This document shows, piece after piece, positions 14,519 through 23,268 of a DNA stretch of 36,757 bases (the first letter of the stretch is position 1; each line of letters starts with the position of its first letter). The stretch is from positions 1 through 36,757 of the forward strand of contig JAZRDN010000048.1 of NCBI GenBank assembly GCA_045660295.1, given 5' to 3'. Made by a program: the position numbers and the translations under genes. The notes beneath the pieces were generated by a model, which had not been told where the DNA came from, did not search any database, and was given only the letters and a program-made list of their open reading frames with translations. This DNA comes from RGIG8775 sp045660295 (GTDB lineage: Bacteria > Bacillota > Clostridia > Oscillospirales > CAG-272).

Positions 14519-17167
14519 TTATTTAAGCTTAGCGATAGCGGCTCTTACGCCCTCAAGGTTCTCTTGGTATTTAGCCATTTTAACCTTTTCGCCCTCGACA
14601 ACTGCCGCGGGTGCTTTTGCCACGAAGCCTTCGTTGGAAAGCTTCTTTTCGATGCGCTCGATTTCGCCCATAAGCCTCTTTTCCTCGGCAGTAAGTCTCG
14701 CCATTTCCTTTTCGGTGTCGATGATATCGGCAAGGGGAAGGAATATAGTAGCCGAGTCGGTAATTATCTGTACAGAATCGTCAGCCGAGATGATGCCCTC
14801 AAAGCTCTCCGCAACCTCGATTTCAGAAGCCGACGCCAGACGGGTGAAGAACACCGCTGTCTTGTCGTTGAAGCTGTCGGTATACTTAGTTGCGATGTAA
14901 ACCTTTGCCTTGCGAGAGGGAACGATGTTCATTTCGCTACGGCGGTTTCTTATAGCCTTGATAGCCGCGATTATGCGCTCCATCTGCTCGTTTGCGTCAG
15001 CATAGCACTTTGTACCGTCATACTCGGGGTACTTGGATATCATGATGCTTTCAACGTCGTGAGGAAGCGCCTGGTATATTTCCTCAGTGATGAAGGGCAT
15101 AAAGGGATGAAGCAGCTTGAGCGTGCCTGTGAGAATGTATGCGATAACGTTCTGTGCCACGAGATTTTCCTCTGTGCCCTGAGCGCCGAGTCTTACCTTT
15201 GAAAGCTCGATGTACCAGTCGCAGAAGATATCCCATGTAAAGTCGTAGATGTTGGAAAGCGCAACGCCTACCTCAAACTTGTCAAGAGCGGCGGTTACGT
15301 TAGCAACAAGCGCGTTGAACTTTGTGAGGATCCACTTATCCTCAAGCGCCAGCTTGCTCTCGTCGGGCAGCTTTATTTCGTCGATAGTAAGGTTCATACG
15401 AACGAAACGTGAAGCGTTCCAGAGCTTGTTAGCGAAGTTTCTTGCCGCCTCTATCTTTTCGTCGGAGAAACGCATGTCGTTTCCGGGTGAGTTACCCGTA
15501 GCAAGGGCGAAGCGGAGCGCGTCAGCGCCGTATTTGTCGATAATTTCAAGCGGGTCGATACCGTTGCCCAGCGACTTGGACATCTTGCGTCCCTGTGCGT
15601 CGCGGACAAGACCGTGAATAAACACGGTGGAGAAAGGCTCTTTGCCCATGTGCTCCAGACCCGAGAATATCATTCTCGATACCCAGAAGGTGATGATATC
15701 ATAGCCTGTAACGAGTACGCTTGTGGGATAATACTTTTCAAGGTCCTCGGTCTTGTCGGGCCAACCGAGAGTAGAGAAGGGCCAAAGCGCCGACGAGAAC
15801 CATGTGTCAAGCACGTCGGAGTCTTGTCTTAATGCCTTTCCGCACTTGGGGCAAACACTCATATCTTCCTTGGAAACGAACATCTCGCCGCAATCGTCGC
15901 AGTAGAAGGCGGGGATTCTGTGACCCCACCAGAGCTGACGGGAGATACACCAGTCGAGAATGTTGTTCATCCAGTTGAAGTAGTTCTTGGAGAAACGCTC
16001 GGGAACGAAGTTGATAGTTCCGTTTTCAACAGCCTCGATAGCGGGAGCAGCGAGGGGCTTCATTTTAACGAACCACTGGTCGGATGTAAGAGGCTCAACC
16101 ACAGTACCGCAACGGTAGCAAACGCCTACGTTGTGGGGGTGGGGAACTGTCTTGATAAGGTATCCCTCAGCCTCAAGGTCTGCAACCAGCGCCTTGCGGC
16201 AGGCATATCTGTCCATGCCCTCGTACTTGCCTGCGTGAGCGTTCATTGTGGCGTCGTCGTTCATTACCTTTATCTGCTCAAGGTTATGGTGCTGACCTAC
16301 AAGGAAGTCGTTGGGGTCGTGGGCGGGTGTGATCTTTACGCAACCCGTACCAAAGCCGATCTCTACGTAGTCGTCGGCAATAACGGGAATCTCTCTGCCA
16401 ACAAGGGGAAGAATGAGAGTTTTGCCGATGAGGTGCTTTGTCGCCTCGTCCTCGGGGTTGACCGCAACTGCGGTGTCACCGAACATAGTCTCGGGACGTG
16501 TGGTAGCGATTTCAACGTACTTGCCGTCCTCGCCCTTGATGGGGTAGCGGATGTGCCAGAAGTTGCCGTCCATATCCTTGTACTCAACCTCTGCGTCGGA
16601 AAGTGCTGTCAAGCAATGGGGACACCAGTTGATAATTCTGTGACCTCTGTAAATAAGACCCTTGTTGTAAAGGTTTACGAACACCTCGCGAACGGCGCGG
16701 GAACAACCCTCGTCCATGGTGAAACGCTCGCGTGTCCAGTCACAGGACGTACCAAGCTTTTTAAGCTGGCTGATAATGCGGTCGCCGTACTTGTTTTTCC
16801 AATCCCAAACGCGCTCAAGGAACTTTTCGCGACCAAGGTCGTATCTTGTCAAGCCCTCGTTTACGCGGAGATTTTCTTCAACCTTTATCTGAGTAGCAAT
16901 ACCCGCGTGGTCCGTGCCGGGAACCCAAAGGGTGTCGTAGCCCTGCATTCTCTTGTATCTTACAAGAATGTCCTGAAGGGTGTCGTCAAGGGCGTGACCC
17001 ATGTGAAGCTGACCCGTTACGTTGGGAGGGGGAATAACTACCGAAAATTTAGGCGCGTTGCTGTTCTTGTCGGGCGTAAAGTAACCCTTGTCGCACCAGT
17101 TCTGATATATTCTGTCCTCAAACTCTGAGGGCGAATATGTTTTTGGAAGCTCGTGATTCTGATCCAT
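14519..17167 (-). CDS. valS: Valyl-tRNA synthetase
   Basis: A class I aminoacyl-tRNA synthetase that charges tRNA-Val. The 882-residue length is standard. The HIGH motif appears as HMGH (residues 55-58) and KMSKS at 528-532. Between them lie the editing domain (ATTRPETMFGDTAV) and the GHRIPAFYCDDCGE zinc-like segment. The C-terminus is the coiled-coil tRNA-binding arm (from about residue 815). The ATG at 17167 follows an AAAGGAC site. Expression is controlled by the T-box leader immediately upstream. Confidence 0.97.
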   Translation of the reverse strand: MDQNHELPKTYSPSEFEDRIYQNWCDKGYFTPDKNSNAPKFSVVIPPPNVTGQLHMGHALDDTLQDILVRYKRMQGYDTLWVPGTDHAGIATQIKVEENLRVNEGLTRYDLGREKFLERVWDWKNKYGDRIISQLKKLGTSCDWTRERFTMDEGCSRAVREVFVNLYNKGLIYRGHRIINWCPHCLTALSDAEVEYKDMDGNFWHIRYPIKGEDGKYVEIATTRPETMFGDTAVAVNPEDEATKHLIGKTLILPLVGREIPVIADDYVEIGFGTGCVKITPAHDPNDFLVGQHHNLEQIKVMNDDATMNAHAGKYEGMDRYACRKALVADLEAEGYLIKTVPHPHNVGVCYRCGTVVEPLTSDQWFVKMKPLAAPAIEAVENGTINFVPERFSKNYFNWMNNILDWCISRQLWWGHRIPAFYCDDCGEMFVSKEDMSVCPKCGKALRQDSDVLDTWFSSALWPFSTLGWPDKTEDLEKYYPTSVLVTGYDIITFWVSRMIFSGLEHMGKEPFSTVFIHGLVRDAQGRKMSKSLGNGIDPLEIIDKYGADALRFALATGNSPGNDMRFSDEKIEAARNFANKLWNASRFVRMNLTIDEIKLPDESKLALEDKWILTKFNALVANVTAALDKFEVGVALSNIYDFTWDIFCDWYIELSKVRLGAQGTEENLVAQNVIAYILTGTLKLLHPFMPFITEEIYQALPHDVESIMISKYPEYDGTKCYADANEQMERIIAAIKAIRNRRSEMNIVPSRKAKVYIATKYTDSFNDKTAVFFTRLASASEIEVAESFEGIISADDSVQIITDSATIFLPLADIIDTEKEMARLTAEEKRLMGEIERIEKKLSNEGFVAKAPAAVVEGEKVKMAKYQENLEGVRAAIAKLK

Positions 17168-17420
17168 TTTTCTATGTCCTTTCTTTTTATACTGAAAATA
17201 AAAAACACGCCCTGTATATCAGGGCGTGGAAAACGCGGTACCACCTGATTTCGCACAATGTGCGCACTCAAAGTCCTTGTAACGGGGGAATCCGTCGCGG
17301 GCTACTCTGTTCACTCGCGCTGTTCGGGAACGACTTCGGCTGCCACTCCGCAGACTCGCACCGACCGTCTGCTCTCTGTGTGGAAGAATCAAACCTACTA
17401 CTTTCCGTCTTCACATTTAG
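17168..17420 (-). promoter_or_regulatory. T-box riboswitch leader of valS (specifier GUC)
   Basis: Read on the minus strand, the leader has T-box landmarks in order: AGTAG near the 5' end, the GAGAGC element, an apical GGTCGGTGC loop flanked by GCAGAC/GTCTGC, CCGAAGTCGTT carrying the probable specifier GUC (17332-17334), GAGTGAACAGAG, and the conserved T-box AGGTGGTACCGCG (17234-17246). A terminator stem CACGCCCTG/CAGGGCGTG with a U-run (17199-17229) comes next. GUC is a valine codon, consistent with the downstream gene. Uncharged tRNA-Val should pair with the TGG-containing bulge and favour readthrough. Confidence 0.95.
17199..17229 (-). terminator. T-box regulated terminator
   Basis: CAGGGCGTG (17220-17228) and CACGCCCTG (17206-17214) form the leader terminator, followed by TTTTTTATTTT on the minus strand. 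It competes with the antiterminator that contains 17234-17246. Confidence 0.9.
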
Positions 17421-17423
17421 TTC

Positions 17424-17452
17424 AGTATACCACAACTTAACTTTTCTGTCAA
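17424..17452 (-). promoter_or_regulatory. Promoter of the valS T-box leader
   Basis: On the minus strand, TTGACA (17447-17452), 17 nt, TATACT (17424-17429). Initiation near 17417 gives a leader of about 250 nt. Confidence 0.88.
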
Positions 17453-17483
17453 GCGGTTTGCCAATTTTTCTTACACAATCAAA

Positions 17484-18584
17484 TTATTTTGGGGCATTTA
17501 ACAGCTTAAGATATAAATTTTCGGTTTGTTTTGTCATTACATTTGCGGTGAACTCCTTGAAAAAACGCTCTGTTGCCGATTTTTTTAGCCTGCAAAGCAG
17601 TTTTTTGTCTCTCGAAAGCAAAGCCAATATCTCCGCAAGCGCACGGCAGTCCTTTTTGGGGAAAACCATTCCGCAATCCCTTGCCATAAAACTGTTTCCG
17701 CCGCAGTCGCTGACTATAGGGACAGCCCCCACGCTCATGCCCTCGGAGAGCGAAAGGGAGGAGGTCTCGGAAATGTAGGAGCAGTTTATATTTGCATCCA
17801 GAATGTTCATTATATCGGTAACGTCGTGTAGAAATCCCAAAAAATTAACGTTGTCAATCCCGAGCGCCGAATTTTTCAGTTCTTCGGCAAGCGAGCCGTC
17901 GCCGATGATTAGAAATTTAATTTTAGGATGGCTTTTTTGACATAGCCTTGCCGCTTGAATAAAAATTTCCTGCCCCTTGCCACGCTCAAGCCTCGCTACC
18001 ATACCCGCGATAAAATCACCGTCAGCGTACCCAAGGCGCCGGCGAACGGCGCTTTTTTCGCTTTCGGATAACTCTTTTATTGGCAGACTGCCGTTGATTA
18101 TTACCGAAATTTTGCTTGGCACAATGCCCTCGGCAATAAGCCGTTTTTTGGCGTATTCCGCCGTGGCTATTGTGTGGTCGGTAAATAATGCGTCAAAAAA
18201 TTTTGTCGCCGCCTTTTTTGGAAAACCAATGTTGTCCGTGAGTTCGAGAGAACAGTGCTTGGTGTTGATTTTTACAGGAACACCGCAGACGCGCGCCGCA
18301 ATTCGCGCGAAAAGCGCAGAATGGGTGTGTACTATCTGCGGTCTTTCTTTTTTTATCATTTTGCAGACCTCGCGCATAGCCGAAAGCTCCGAGGAGCTTG
18401 TGCCGCCCTTTAGTCTGAAGGTCTTTATATTCAGTGCCTCAATGCGCGGTATAAGTAGACTGCCGTCGGGAAGCGCCACCGAAAGGTCAAATTTTTCACG
18501 GTCTGCCTCCTCAAGTAAATTTAAAAGCAACCGCCCCGCTCCGCCTATGTTTTTGTCGCTTATAACGTGAAGAACTTTTATCAT
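17484..18584 (-). CDS. GT4 family glycosyltransferase
   Basis: A 366-residue retaining glycosyltransferase with two Rossmann-like domains. The N-terminal MIKVLHVISDKNIGGAGR is typical of GT4 acceptor-domain starts. The C-terminal half has GMVARLERGKGQEIFIQA, FLIIGDGSLAEEL, NVNFLGFLHDV, and the sugar-nucleotide E-x7-E motif in ETSSLSLSE. It probably builds a cell-surface glycan or glycolipid; donor and acceptor are unknown. The start at 18584 is set by GGAGG 5 nt upstream. A longer frame to 18638 runs into the SASP terminator. It stands alone, with no other surface-polysaccharide gene nearby. Confidence 0.85.
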   Translation of the reverse strand: MIKVLHVISDKNIGGAGRLLLNLLEEADREKFDLSVALPDGSLLIPRIEALNIKTFRLKGGTSSSELSAMREVCKMIKKERPQIVHTHSALFARIAARVCGVPVKINTKHCSLELTDNIGFPKKAATKFFDALFTDHTIATAEYAKKRLIAEGIVPSKISVIINGSLPIKELSESEKSAVRRRLGYADGDFIAGMVARLERGKGQEIFIQAARLCQKSHPKIKFLIIGDGSLAEELKNSALGIDNVNFLGFLHDVTDIMNILDANINCSYISETSSLSLSEGMSVGAVPIVSDCGGNSFMARDCGMVFPKKDCRALAEILALLSRDKKLLCRLKKSATERFFKEFTANVMTKQTENLYLKLLNAPK

Positions 18585-18604
18585 GATTCCTCCAAAAATA
18601 ATCA

Positions 18605-18628
18605 GAGGGTGTTGCAAGCAACACCCTC
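18605..18628 (-). terminator. Terminator after the spore protein gene
   Basis: GAGGGTGTTG (18605-18614) pairs with CAACACCCTC (18619-18628) in a perfect 10-bp stem with a 4-nt loop. On the minus strand it is followed by TGATTATTTTT. It separates the SASP gene from the glycosyltransferase gene. Confidence 0.75.
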
Positions 18629-18692
18629 GCCCGCGCACTCACATCAACGATACGAGGAAACACGGGAGCTTAAAGAAGAGATTAAGACCTGA

Positions 18693-18887
18693 TTACTTAG
18701 AAGCGAGCTGGTTCTCGTAGCTTTCGATCATCTTCTTAACCATCTGGCCACCTACAGAGCCTGCCTGACGGGAAGTAAGATCGCCGTTGTAACCGTTCTT
18801 AAGGTTTACACCTACCTCGCTGGCAGCCTGCATCTTAAACTGGTTAAGAGCTTCTTTTGCCTCGGGTACTACATTCTTGTTAGACAT
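18693..18887 (-). CDS. Alpha/beta-type small acid-soluble spore protein
   Basis: A 64-residue DNA-binding SASP that coats and protects spore DNA and is degraded at germination. It has both family blocks: EAKEALNQFKMQAASEVGV, containing the GPR protease recognition region near ASE, and GDLTSRQAGSVGGQMVKKMI. The start at 18887 follows AGGAGA; an upstream in-frame start at 18914 is weaker. Such genes are normally transcribed by sigma-G in the forespore, but I could not pick out a convincing sigma-G promoter. Confidence 0.93.
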   Translation of the reverse strand: MSNKNVVPEAKEALNQFKMQAASEVGVNLKNGYNGDLTSRQAGSVGGQMVKKMIESYENQLASK

Positions 18888-19058
18888 AATAAGGTTCTCC
18901 TGTTCTGAAACCAAGCGCGAAACCGTTAAATCTCACACATGATCTCTTTTTGATCTATATTGAATTGAACGCTTTCGCGCTCTGTTAATATTGTTGACCG
19001 CCATTCACGAAATATGTTTGGAAAATTATTTTAATTTTCGATCGCGTATGGCGTTTTA

Positions 19059-19085
19059 ACAGTTTTACGAATTTTGTCATAATAT
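19059..19085 (+). promoter_or_regulatory. Possible sporulation-type promoter of cotJABC
   Basis: CATAATAT (19078-19085) fits the CATANNNT -10 of sigma-E/sigma-K promoters. An AC at 19059-19060 lies 17 nt upstream, and no TTGACA-like -35 is present. The gene context (spore coat, sigma-E dependent in B. subtilis) supports this, but the -35 match is weak. Confidence 0.4.
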
Positions 19086-19130
19086 GCAATAGGGGAATAG
19101 CCCCGATTAATATAGAAAGTGTGATATTAT

Positions 19131-19370
19131 ATGAACTTTGACAAAAACAATTTGAACGGAGATATCAACTCTCTGTTCGACTGTCGCGGCAACGACATGT
19201 CGCTTGCCGAGGAAAAGGGCGCTTTCGACGGATATCCGCTTGCAATGGTGTATGCTGTAAATCAGCAGTTCCGCAATATCAACGATCCGGCAACGGGTCT
19301 TGCGCGCGGAACTATCTTTGCGGAGCTTGATCTGCCGTTCTTGGCGTCGGAGGGAGGTAAGAGATGCTGA
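19131..19370 (+). CDS. cotJA: Spore coat associated protein CotJA
   Basis: A 79-residue protein with the CotJA core: DGYPLAMVYAVNQQFRNI followed by GLARGTIFAELDLPF. In B. subtilis CotJA and CotJC depend on each other for coat assembly. The N-terminal 35 residues are less conserved. The ribosome binding site is weak (GAAAG). Its 3' end overlaps cotJB by 7 nt. First gene of a complete cotJABC operon. Confidence 0.9.
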   Translation: MNFDKNNLNGDINSLFDCRGNDMSLAEEKGAFDGYPLAMVYAVNQQFRNINDPATGLARGTIFAELDLPFLASEGGKRC

Positions 19371-19654
19371 ATTCCAATTCACGTTCCTGTATGGAAAACG
19401 AAAAAATGCTCATGAAGGTGCGCGAGCTTGCGTTTACCGTTCACGAGCTTAATCTGTATCTTGACTCCCACCCCAATAACCGCATGGCGCTTCGCTATTT
19501 CCGTAAATACAATGACGAGCTTAAAAAGCTGACGGCGTTGTATGAGGAAGCCTACGGACCGCTTACGGCGACGTCCGATATGTGCGGCGACGAGTGGAAC
19601 TGGATAAAACATCCCTGGCCTTGGGAAAACGCTTGCGATTGGGAGGGCAAATAA
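19364..19654 (+). CDS. cotJB: Spore coat protein CotJB
   Basis: A 96-residue protein of the CotJB family. It has a helical KVRELAFTVHELNLYLDSHP stretch (split by length here: KVRELAFTVHEL then NLYLDSHP), ALRYFRKYNDEL, YGPLT, and the Trp-rich C-terminal WNWIKHPWPWE, which is the family hallmark. ATG 19364 follows GGAGG (about 19351-19356) and overlaps cotJA by 7 nt. The function in the coat is not defined beyond association with CotJA and CotJC. Confidence 0.9.
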   Translation: MLNSNSRSCMENEKMLMKVRELAFTVHELNLYLDSHPNNRMALRYFRKYNDELKKLTALYEEAYGPLTATSDMCGDEWNWIKHPWPWENACDWEGK

Positions 19655-19657
19655 GAT

Positions 19658-20332
19658 ATGTGGATCTATGAGAAAAAGCTTCAGTACCCCGTAAAAATAA
19701 AAAATCCTAACCCCGCTTACGCATCTATAATAGTAAGCCAGTTGGGTGGACCCGACGGCGAGCTTGGCGCTTCCATGCGTTATCTTAACCAAAGATTTTC
19801 CATGCCCGACGGTCAGATAATCGGTATGCTCACAGATGTGGGCACGGAAGAGATCGCCCATCTTGAAATGATCGGCGCGATACTTTATCAGCTTACAAAG
19901 AACATGACCGAGAAGCAGATAACCGATGGCGGTTTCGATAAATATTTTGTTGACCACACCGCGGGCGTATACACCACCGCGGCATCGGGCTTCCCATTCA
20001 ACGCCGCAAGCTTTGCGGTAAAGGGCGACGTTCTCGCCGATCTTCACGAGGACTTGGCGGCGGAGCAAAAGGCTCGTGTCACCTACGACAATCTTCTTCG
20101 TCTCATCGACGACCCCGACGTGCGTGACCCCATCAAATTCCTCCGCGAGCGCGAGGTCGTGCATTACCAAAGATTTGCCGAGTCGCTTCAGCGCGCGCAG
20201 GAGCTTTCGCCCAAGCCCAATTTCTACGCTTGCAATATGAGCTTTGACAAGGGTTGCGGTCCCGACTTCGCGGGAACCGACAACGGCGGATGCGGTTGCA
20301 ACGGAAGAAATGGCAGATGCGGCAGACAGTGA
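19658..20332 (+). CDS. cotJC: Spore coat manganese catalase-like protein CotJC
   Basis: A 224-residue member of the manganese catalase family found in the inner coat. The dimanganese ligands appear conserved: Glu35 (GPDGELGAS), Glu65 and His68 (EEIAHLE), Glu136 (AEQKAR) and His169 (EREVVHY). The C-terminus ends in a Cys/Gly-rich tail (CGCNGRNGRCGRQ), which may crosslink or bind metal. Known family members decompose peroxide; activity in the coat is inferred. The gene starts 3 nt after cotJB. Confidence 0.92.
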   Translation: MWIYEKKLQYPVKIKNPNPAYASIIVSQLGGPDGELGASMRYLNQRFSMPDGQIIGMLTDVGTEEIAHLEMIGAILYQLTKNMTEKQITDGGFDKYFVDHTAGVYTTAASGFPFNAASFAVKGDVLADLHEDLAAEQKARVTYDNLLRLIDDPDVRDPIKFLREREVVHYQRFAESLQRAQELSPKPNFYACNMSFDKGCGPDFAGTDNGGCGCNGRNGRCGRQ

Positions 20333-20354
20333 CGGGCGGTAAGTAATATAAGCA

Positions 20355-20384
20355 AAAAGCAGTCGGACATCCGACTGCTTTTCT
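20355..20384 (+). terminator. cotJ operon terminator
   Basis: AAAAGCAGTCGG (20355-20366) pairs with CCGACTGCTTTT (20371-20382) across ACAT. Confidence 0.85.
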
Positions 20385-20433
20385 GTTGCCGTATATTTTA
20401 AGAATTGATATACAAAAATATTTCCTTTAACAT

Positions 20434-20468
20434 AAAATGAGCCGCTTCTCAACAAAGCAGCTCATTTA
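20434..20468 (-). terminator. mgtE terminator
   Basis: TAAATGAGC on the minus strand pairs with GCTCATTTTA across a loop containing a second short GCTT/AAGC pairing. It lies directly after the mgtE stop and is convergent with the cotJ terminator. Confidence 0.7.
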
Positions 20469-20471
20469 GCG

Positions 20472-21845
20472 TTATATTCCAAGAAACGCGGTGGCGAAAT
20501 TGAAGTAAATAACCAGCGAGATAGCGTCTACTATGGTGGTTATAAAGGGACTCGCCATGACCGCGGGGTCAAGTCCGAGCCGCTTGACTATCAAGGGCAG
20601 GGAAGCGCCGATGATCTTAGCCGCGACTATGGTGCAGAAAAGCGTAAGGCTTACTACGGCGGCAAGCGTGAGATTGGCGAGCGTAAATGAGGCTTTGAAA
20701 TCAACAAGCATCATCTTTGCAAAATTCGCCGCGCACATGGTTATCGCGCAAAGCAAGGAGACCTTGAACTCCTTGAGCACCACCTTGAAGATGTCCTTGA
20801 AGCCTATTTCACCAAGCGAGATTCCGCGTATTATCGTTACCGAAGACTGACCGCCGGCGTTTCCGCCTGAGCCCATAAGCATTGGGATAAAGGCGGTGAG
20901 TATAACGTATGCGCCAAGCGCGGTCTCGTAATGTGAGATGATAGCGCCCGTAAAAGCGGCGGATATCATCAAAAGCAGAAGCCACGGAATACGCTTTTTC
21001 CATGTCTCTACGGTAGAAGTTTCCATGTAGGATTTTGCCGTGGGCAAGATAGCCGCCATTACCTCGATATCCTTTGTGGTCTCCTCCTCGATAACGTCGA
21101 TAGCGTCGTCAACCGTAACGATGCCTACGAGTCTGTCCTCCTTGTCAACTATGGGTAGCGAGAGCAGGTCGTACTTTGATATCATTGCCGCAACCTCCTC
21201 TCGGTCGTCGGTGGTGTGCGCGCGGAGCAGTTCGGTGGTCATAATCTCACCGATGATATCGTTCTCGTTTGCGAAAAGCAGGTCTTTTAGTGATACGATG
21301 CCCTCAAGCTTTCTGGCGGAATCAACGACGAACGCGGTGTAGACGGTCTCCTTGTTCACACCTGTTTTTCTTATTCGGGCGACTGCCTCGGTAACCGTCA
21401 TGTTCTTTTTTAGGTCAATGTATTCTGCGGTCATGACACTGCCCGCAGAGCCGTCAGGGTAGCTTAAAAATTTGTTGACGAGGGCGCGTGTTTCGGGCTT
21501 TACAGAGCGGAGAATACGCTTGACCATTCCTGCGGGAAGCTCCTCAAGTAGGTCTACCGCGTCGTCCACGAAAAGCTCGTCGATAATGACCGCCAAATCT
21601 CGGTCTGTGGTGGTAAGAATTATTTTTTCACGCGCGGCACTGCCAAGCTCGGCAAATATTTCGGCGGCGGTGTCTTTTTTCAAAAGTCGGAAAACCGTGA
21701 TAAGTCTGTCGTCCGAAAGCGTTTCAACGTATTCGGCAACGTCCACGGGATTCATTTCGCCTATAAGGTCGGTAAATTTGTGATAACTTCGCCCGTCAAG
21801 CAAAGTGTTGAGGGTCTCGCACATGATTTCAAAATTTTCGTTCAT
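20472..21845 (-). CDS. mgtE: Magnesium transporter MgtE
   Basis: A 457-residue Mg2+ channel/transporter. The order is the cytoplasmic N domain (superhelical repeats, DRLITVFRLLKKDTAAEIF), two CBS domains (from about residue 130 to 250, with DDAIDVIEEE at their end), and five C-terminal membrane helices. The membrane part carries the family signature PMLMGSGGNAGGQS. Known MgtE proteins gate in response to cytoplasmic Mg2+ through the N and CBS domains. I chose ATG 21845; AGAAAGG lies 12 nt upstream, while in-frame TTG/GTG codons are too close to it. Third gene of a minus-strand cluster, 24 nt after the HAD gene. Confidence 0.95.
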   Translation of the reverse strand: MNENFEIMCETLNTLLDGRSYHKFTDLIGEMNPVDVAEYVETLSDDRLITVFRLLKKDTAAEIFAELGSAAREKIILTTTDRDLAVIIDELFVDDAVDLLEELPAGMVKRILRSVKPETRALVNKFLSYPDGSAGSVMTAEYIDLKKNMTVTEAVARIRKTGVNKETVYTAFVVDSARKLEGIVSLKDLLFANENDIIGEIMTTELLRAHTTDDREEVAAMISKYDLLSLPIVDKEDRLVGIVTVDDAIDVIEEETTKDIEVMAAILPTAKSYMETSTVETWKKRIPWLLLLMISAAFTGAIISHYETALGAYVILTAFIPMLMGSGGNAGGQSSVTIIRGISLGEIGFKDIFKVVLKEFKVSLLCAITMCAANFAKMMLVDFKASFTLANLTLAAVVSLTLFCTIVAAKIIGASLPLIVKRLGLDPAVMASPFITTIVDAISLVIYFNFATAFLGI

Positions 21846-21869
21846 TGTTATCACCAACCTTTCTGTGGT

Positions 21870-22523
21870 TTATGAGAGAATAATTTTTTCTATATCGCCA
21901 ACCGTTTCGGCAATGTAGGTCGCGCCCGCCGAGGACAACTCCTCTCGGTCGCCGTAGCCGTAGAGCACGCCGATGGAATCCAAGCCGACAGCCCTCGCTC
22001 CGTCTATGTCGTGGTGACGGTCGCCTATCATTATCACCGAGCTTTTGTCGGTTATGCTCGCACGGTTCAGCGCGTATTCTATAACATCTGCCTTGGCGCT
22101 TAATTTGCCGTCAAAGGTAGCGCCCGCGATAAGAGAAAAATATTTTTCAATATCGAAATGAGCTACTATTCTTTTTGCGAATTCTTCGGGCTTTGAGGTG
22201 GCAACGATAAGGTCAAGTCCTGCGCTTTTCAGGCTTTCAAGCACCTCCGTGATTCCGCCGTACACTGAGTTTTCGAATATTCCCTTAACACGGAATCGTT
22301 CGCGGTAGTACTCGGTGGCGGCTTTGGCATCCTCCTCGGAAAATCCGTAAAAATTCATAAAAGCATCCACCAACGGAGGCCCTACGAAACGTCTGAGCTC
22401 GCTCAGGGTCGAAACCTTTACACCGAATTTTTCGAGCGCATACTCAACAGATTTTGTGATTCCCTCGGCGGAGTCTGTAAGAGTTCCGTCAAGGTCGAAA
22501 AGAATATGCTTGTATTTTCTCAT
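21870..22523 (-). CDS. HAD family hydrolase, phosphoglycolate phosphatase-like
   Basis: A 217-residue HAD phosphatase. Motif I is FDLDGTLTDS with Asp10 (nucleophile) and Asp12. Motif II is around IVATSKPE, and motif III is VIMIGDRHHDIDGA. The C1-type helical cap between motifs I and II (GITKSVEYALEKFGV...) fits the phosphoglycolate phosphatase/PpaX-like branch. The substrate is uncertain; family members act on small phosphomonoesters or pyrophosphate. It starts 27 nt after the unknown helical gene, behind AAGGTG. Confidence 0.88.
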   Translation of the reverse strand: MRKYKHILFDLDGTLTDSAEGITKSVEYALEKFGVKVSTLSELRRFVGPPLVDAFMNFYGFSEEDAKAATEYYRERFRVKGIFENSVYGGITEVLESLKSAGLDLIVATSKPEEFAKRIVAHFDIEKYFSLIAGATFDGKLSAKADVIEYALNRASITDKSSVIMIGDRHHDIDGARAVGLDSIGVLYGYGDREELSSAGATYIAETVGDIEKIILS

Positions 22524-22550
22524 TTTACACCTTGAATTTGTTCAAATTTT

Positions 22551-23267
22551 TTAGATTTTAAGCATAATGTCGTGAATACTTCTTTGATATTGTCTTATCA
22601 GTATGTCGAAATTTGAGTGAGAAATCCGTCTTTCCTCGATGGCTTCAAAAACACAGTGGCATTCGATTATGAACTTTGCGATCTCACCGCTTGCGTCTTT
22701 TAAAACCCTCCATTTTTTGAAGTGCTTGTTTTGTGTAGCCCTTGAGCAGGCTTTTTTTGCTTCTTGGGAAAGACGCTCGTACCGACTTGTCAGCTCGCTG
22801 TCGCTCGAATATTCGCAAAGCGCCGCCCTGCGAAGTCTCAGCTCGGTCATCAGCTTGAAATCACACTGCTTGGTCAACTCGGCGTATTCGCCCTCAAGTC
22901 TGACCAATTCAGCGCTTTCCTTGTCGAGTGCCTTAACCGATTTAAAAAAATCCGATTTTAATTTTGTTGTGTCTCTCGTCTGGGAAAAAGCCGCAAGCAT
23001 AGAATCGGTTATTGGCGGAGACAGCTTTTCAAGTGCCTCTGCCGCTCTTTTCAACGCGTGCTTAGCTTCGTCGGTTATTAGGTTAATCCGCAGGCTTGGC
23101 TCATTCAGCTTTTCTTCGCATATCGCTGCGAATTTCACAAATGACTCAAAGCGACCTTCTGACGCCTCAAGGGCGTAGCCTTCAAATTCGCTCAGCTGTG
23201 TCTCGGTTACAAGAGACGGAAGAATTCCGTGCTTTATAAGTGTCTTTTCGATGTTCGTATTTGTCAT
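22551..23267 (-). CDS. Unknown helical protein
   Basis: I do not recognise this 238-residue protein. It is almost entirely charged, Leu/Ala/Glu/Lys-rich helix, with likely coiled coil around residues 105-190 (KLKSDFFKSVKALDKESAELV onwards, cut here for length). It has no membrane segment, signal peptide or obvious catalytic motif. The ATG at 23267 has no Shine-Dalgarno sequence; the bases before it are the duplicated tail of the preceding terminator, in which the minus strand reads CTCC rather than GGAG. It lies 27 nt upstream of the HAD gene and may be transcribed by terminator readthrough. It could be a lineage-specific structural or regulatory protein. Confidence 0.6.
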   Translation of the reverse strand: MTNTNIEKTLIKHGILPSLVTETQLSEFEGYALEASEGRFESFVKFAAICEEKLNEPSLRINLITDEAKHALKRAAEALEKLSPPITDSMLAAFSQTRDTTKLKSDFFKSVKALDKESAELVRLEGEYAELTKQCDFKLMTELRLRRAALCEYSSDSELTSRYERLSQEAKKACSRATQNKHFKKWRVLKDASGEIAKFIIECHCVFEAIEERRISHSNFDILIRQYQRSIHDIMLKI

Positions 23268-23268
23268 A

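Noticed and set aside
15920..17128. A 402-codon plus-strand frame opposite valS
   Set aside because: A shadow of valS; the valS motifs on the other strand are complete.
18900..19000. Sigma-G promoter for the SASP gene
   Set aside because: CAATATA-like and CATGTG-like stretches occur, but none has a matching -35 at the right distance.
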